Assembly (NCBI GenBank): GCA_020024765.1
Contig: JAHHTG010000052.1
Span: 1 to 7,532 of the forward strand
Direction of reading: 5' to 3'
Source: Thomasclavelia sp.
GTDB lineage: Bacteria; Bacillota_I; Bacilli_A; Erysipelotrichales; Erysipelotrichaceae
DNA: 7,532 bases
The position numbers and the translations under genes were made by a program. How positions within the stretch are numbered: the first letter of the stretch is position 1; every line of letters starts with the position of its first letter. Under the pieces are notes generated by a model that worked only from the letters and a program-made list of their open reading frames with translations, was not told where the DNA came from and searched no databases. This document shows, in pieces, positions 6,767 through 7,532 of the stretch.

Positions 6767-7372
6767 TTATTTAACAGTTATATCAAAATCACAGATATTT
6801 CCACCCTCTCCCATTGTCTTCGTACGATTCCAATGAATGTGAGGATGCATATTGCCATCTTTTACATCATCAGTGTGGCAAAAACATTTAGTCAATTCAA
6901 AGCAATTATTCTTACGGCAAACATCACAATACAAGCATTTTTCCACATCAAATTTACATTGAGTTTTAGCAGTATTATAAAATTTTGCTTTAAAACCCGC
7001 TTTTTCGCCAAATTGTTGTAAAGTAACATATTTAAAAACTTTTGGCATTAATTTATATACAAATGGGATTTTTAATATCTTTCGGATAGATTCAGCCTCT
7101 TGTTCAGCCATTAATGAATATGTATTGTCGATAAATTGTAGCGCTTCATCTTTTTCAATACCATGTTTTTGCATAGCGTGATATATACCGATTAAAGGAT
7201 AAATCTTAAATTCAGTATGTTCCTTAATGGACTTTGAATCAGATTCATTTTCTCTACATAAATCACCACATATTAATTTTGCATCCAAAATAATCTTCGA
7301 AGTTAAATTATGGCCGTAAGCAGTTGTTAAATATGTTTGCATTGTCTCAATAACTTCATATGTATTGTTCAT
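6767..7372 (-). CDS. L-2-amino-thiazoline-4-carboxylic acid hydrolase-like protein (ATC_hydrolase family)
   Basis: Predicted 201-residue soluble protein. The C-terminal part (about residues 157-198) resembles the ATC_hydrolase family: a C-x-C-x-x-D-D segment (CFCHTDD, 163-169), then HPHIHWNRTKTMGEGG and finally CDFDI. The founding enzyme hydrolyses the thiazoline ring of ATC on the way to L-cysteine, but most genomic members are uncharacterised, so substrate and activity here are unknown. The protein is cysteine-rich, with ten Cys (35, 39, 139, 146, 149, 152, 157, 163, 165, 194), suggesting metal or redox chemistry. The start chosen is ATG 7372, with GGAGA (7383-7379) 6 nt upstream. A longer reading frame reaches 7429, but its first residues are encoded by a terminator hairpin and its T-run, so that extension is very probably not coding. 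It is convergent with gltX and has no co-directional partner directly downstream in this window. The family call is by eye. Confidence 0.75.
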   Translation of the reverse strand: MNNTYEVIETMQTYLTTAYGHNLTSKIILDAKLICGDLCRENESDSKSIKEHTEFKIYPLIGIYHAMQKHGIEKDEALQFIDNTYSLMAEQEAESIRKILKIPFVYKLMPKVFKYVTLQQFGEKAGFKAKFYNTAKTQCKFDVEKCLYCDVCRKNNCFELTKCFCHTDDVKDGNMHPHIHWNRTKTMGEGGNICDFDITVK

Positions 7373-7378
7373 ATTAAA

Positions 7379-7383
7379 TCTCC
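7379..7383 (-). promoter_or_regulatory. Ribosome binding site deciding the start of the ATC_hydrolase-like gene
   Basis: GGAGA on the minus strand lies 6 nt before the ATG at 7372. None of the upstream in-frame ATGs (such as 7429 or those in the 7387-7396 area) has a comparable site, which favours the 201-residue form. Confidence 0.7.
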
Positions 7384-7391
7384 ACATTTTC

Positions 7392-7400
7392 ATCATAACA
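7392..7400 (-). promoter_or_regulatory. Possible extended -10 promoter of the ATC_hydrolase-like gene
   Basis: The minus strand reads TGTTATGAT, an extended -10 (TGn) plus a hexamer one base from TATAAT, just after the upstream terminator's T-run. There is no recognisable -35 at 17 nt. The predicted transcription start near 7385 would put the ribosome site almost at the mRNA 5' end. It is a weak call, but the gene needs its own promoter if the terminator at 7402-7430 is efficient. Confidence 0.3.
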
Positions 7401-7401
7401 C

Positions 7402-7430
7402 TATAAAAGAAAAAAGTGCCTGTAGGCACT
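7402..7430 (-). terminator. Rho-independent terminator of the upstream minus-strand gene
   Basis: On the minus strand a 6-bp stem, AGTGCC with GGCACT, encloses a TACA loop (7430-7415) and is followed by TTTTTCTTTTATA. It lies 13 nt past the TAG of the partial gene at 7444. Its position inside the longest reading frame of the next gene argues for a later start of that gene. Confidence 0.85.
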
Positions 7431-7443
7431 AATTAAATTTTAA

Positions 7444-7532
7444 CTATTTCTTAAAGTTTTGAACTAAGCAAGTTGCAGGTTGACCCATTAGAGTTTCTAA
7501 GTAAGTCGCGCCAATTGTAGTTAATTCATCAT
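7444..7532 (-). CDS. Partial CDS, C-terminal 29 codons of an unidentified protein
   Basis: An open frame enters from the right window edge on the minus strand and ends at TAG (7446-7444). The visible end includes YLETLMGQPATCLVQNFKK. The properly placed terminator 13 nt downstream supports this as a real gene end. The fragment is too short and lacks a motif I recognise, so no function is offered. Confidence 0.7.
   Translation of the reverse strand, partial: DELTTIGATYLETLMGQPATCLVQNFKK

Noticed and set aside
6833..7021. Plus-strand open frame of 62 codons
   Set aside because: Antisense to the Cys-rich part of the ATC_hydrolase-like gene. Its hydrophobic look follows from the complementary codons.
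1..7532. Mobile element, CRISPR array, phage or defence system
   Set aside because: I found no transposase, integrase, direct-repeat array, toxin-antitoxin pair or tRNA-adjacent repeat; the genes are transport and housekeeping types.

Overview
The window is A+T-rich chromosomal DNA with tight overlapping gene packing, Shine-Dalgarno sites and short rho-independent terminators. UGA is not read as tryptophan in any gene here. This suits a low-GC Gram-positive bacterium (Bacillota). The gene types (KtrAB, a 4-Cys TSCPD protein, a BmrCD-like ABC pair, an ATC-hydrolase-like protein) would fit an Erysipelotrichia- or Clostridia-like anaerobe, but the exact lineage is inference.

Minus strand, 5117 down to 1: an apparent five-gene operon. 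It begins with ktrB (K+-translocating subunit) and ktrA (its cytosolic RCK regulator). An 83-residue four-cysteine TSCPD protein of unknown function follows. Last come the two halves of a heterodimeric ABC exporter, the second cut by the window edge. The gap between ktrB and ktrA is 21 nt. Every later junction overlaps (1, 14 or 8, and 11 nt), so the distal genes are probably translationally coupled. The first exporter half has the degenerate nucleotide-binding site typical of heterodimeric exporters (Asp for the catalytic Glu, Gln for the H-loop His).

Intergenic 5118-5250: 133 nt holding back-to-back promoters, one for the ktr operon (minus) and one for gltX (plus). The ktrB -10 box lies 1 nt from the longest possible start codon. 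The operon mRNA is therefore either nearly leaderless or ktrB starts further in.

Plus strand 5251-6714: gltX, a complete glutamyl-tRNA synthetase with intact catalytic and zinc motifs, followed by a strong terminator (6724-6754).

Minus strand 7372-6767: a cysteine-rich protein resembling the L-2-amino-thiazoline-4-carboxylic acid hydrolase family, convergent with gltX. Upstream lies a terminator (7402-7430) ending another minus-strand gene, of which only the last 29 codons are visible (7444-7532).

Overall this looks like a mostly ordinary housekeeping and transport region. I see no mobile element, CRISPR array, tRNA or rRNA, and no convincing new defence or mobile system. The points most worth a second look are the ktrB start and promoter geometry, the TSCPD protein between K+ uptake and ABC export genes, and the Cys-rich ATC-hydrolase-like protein.
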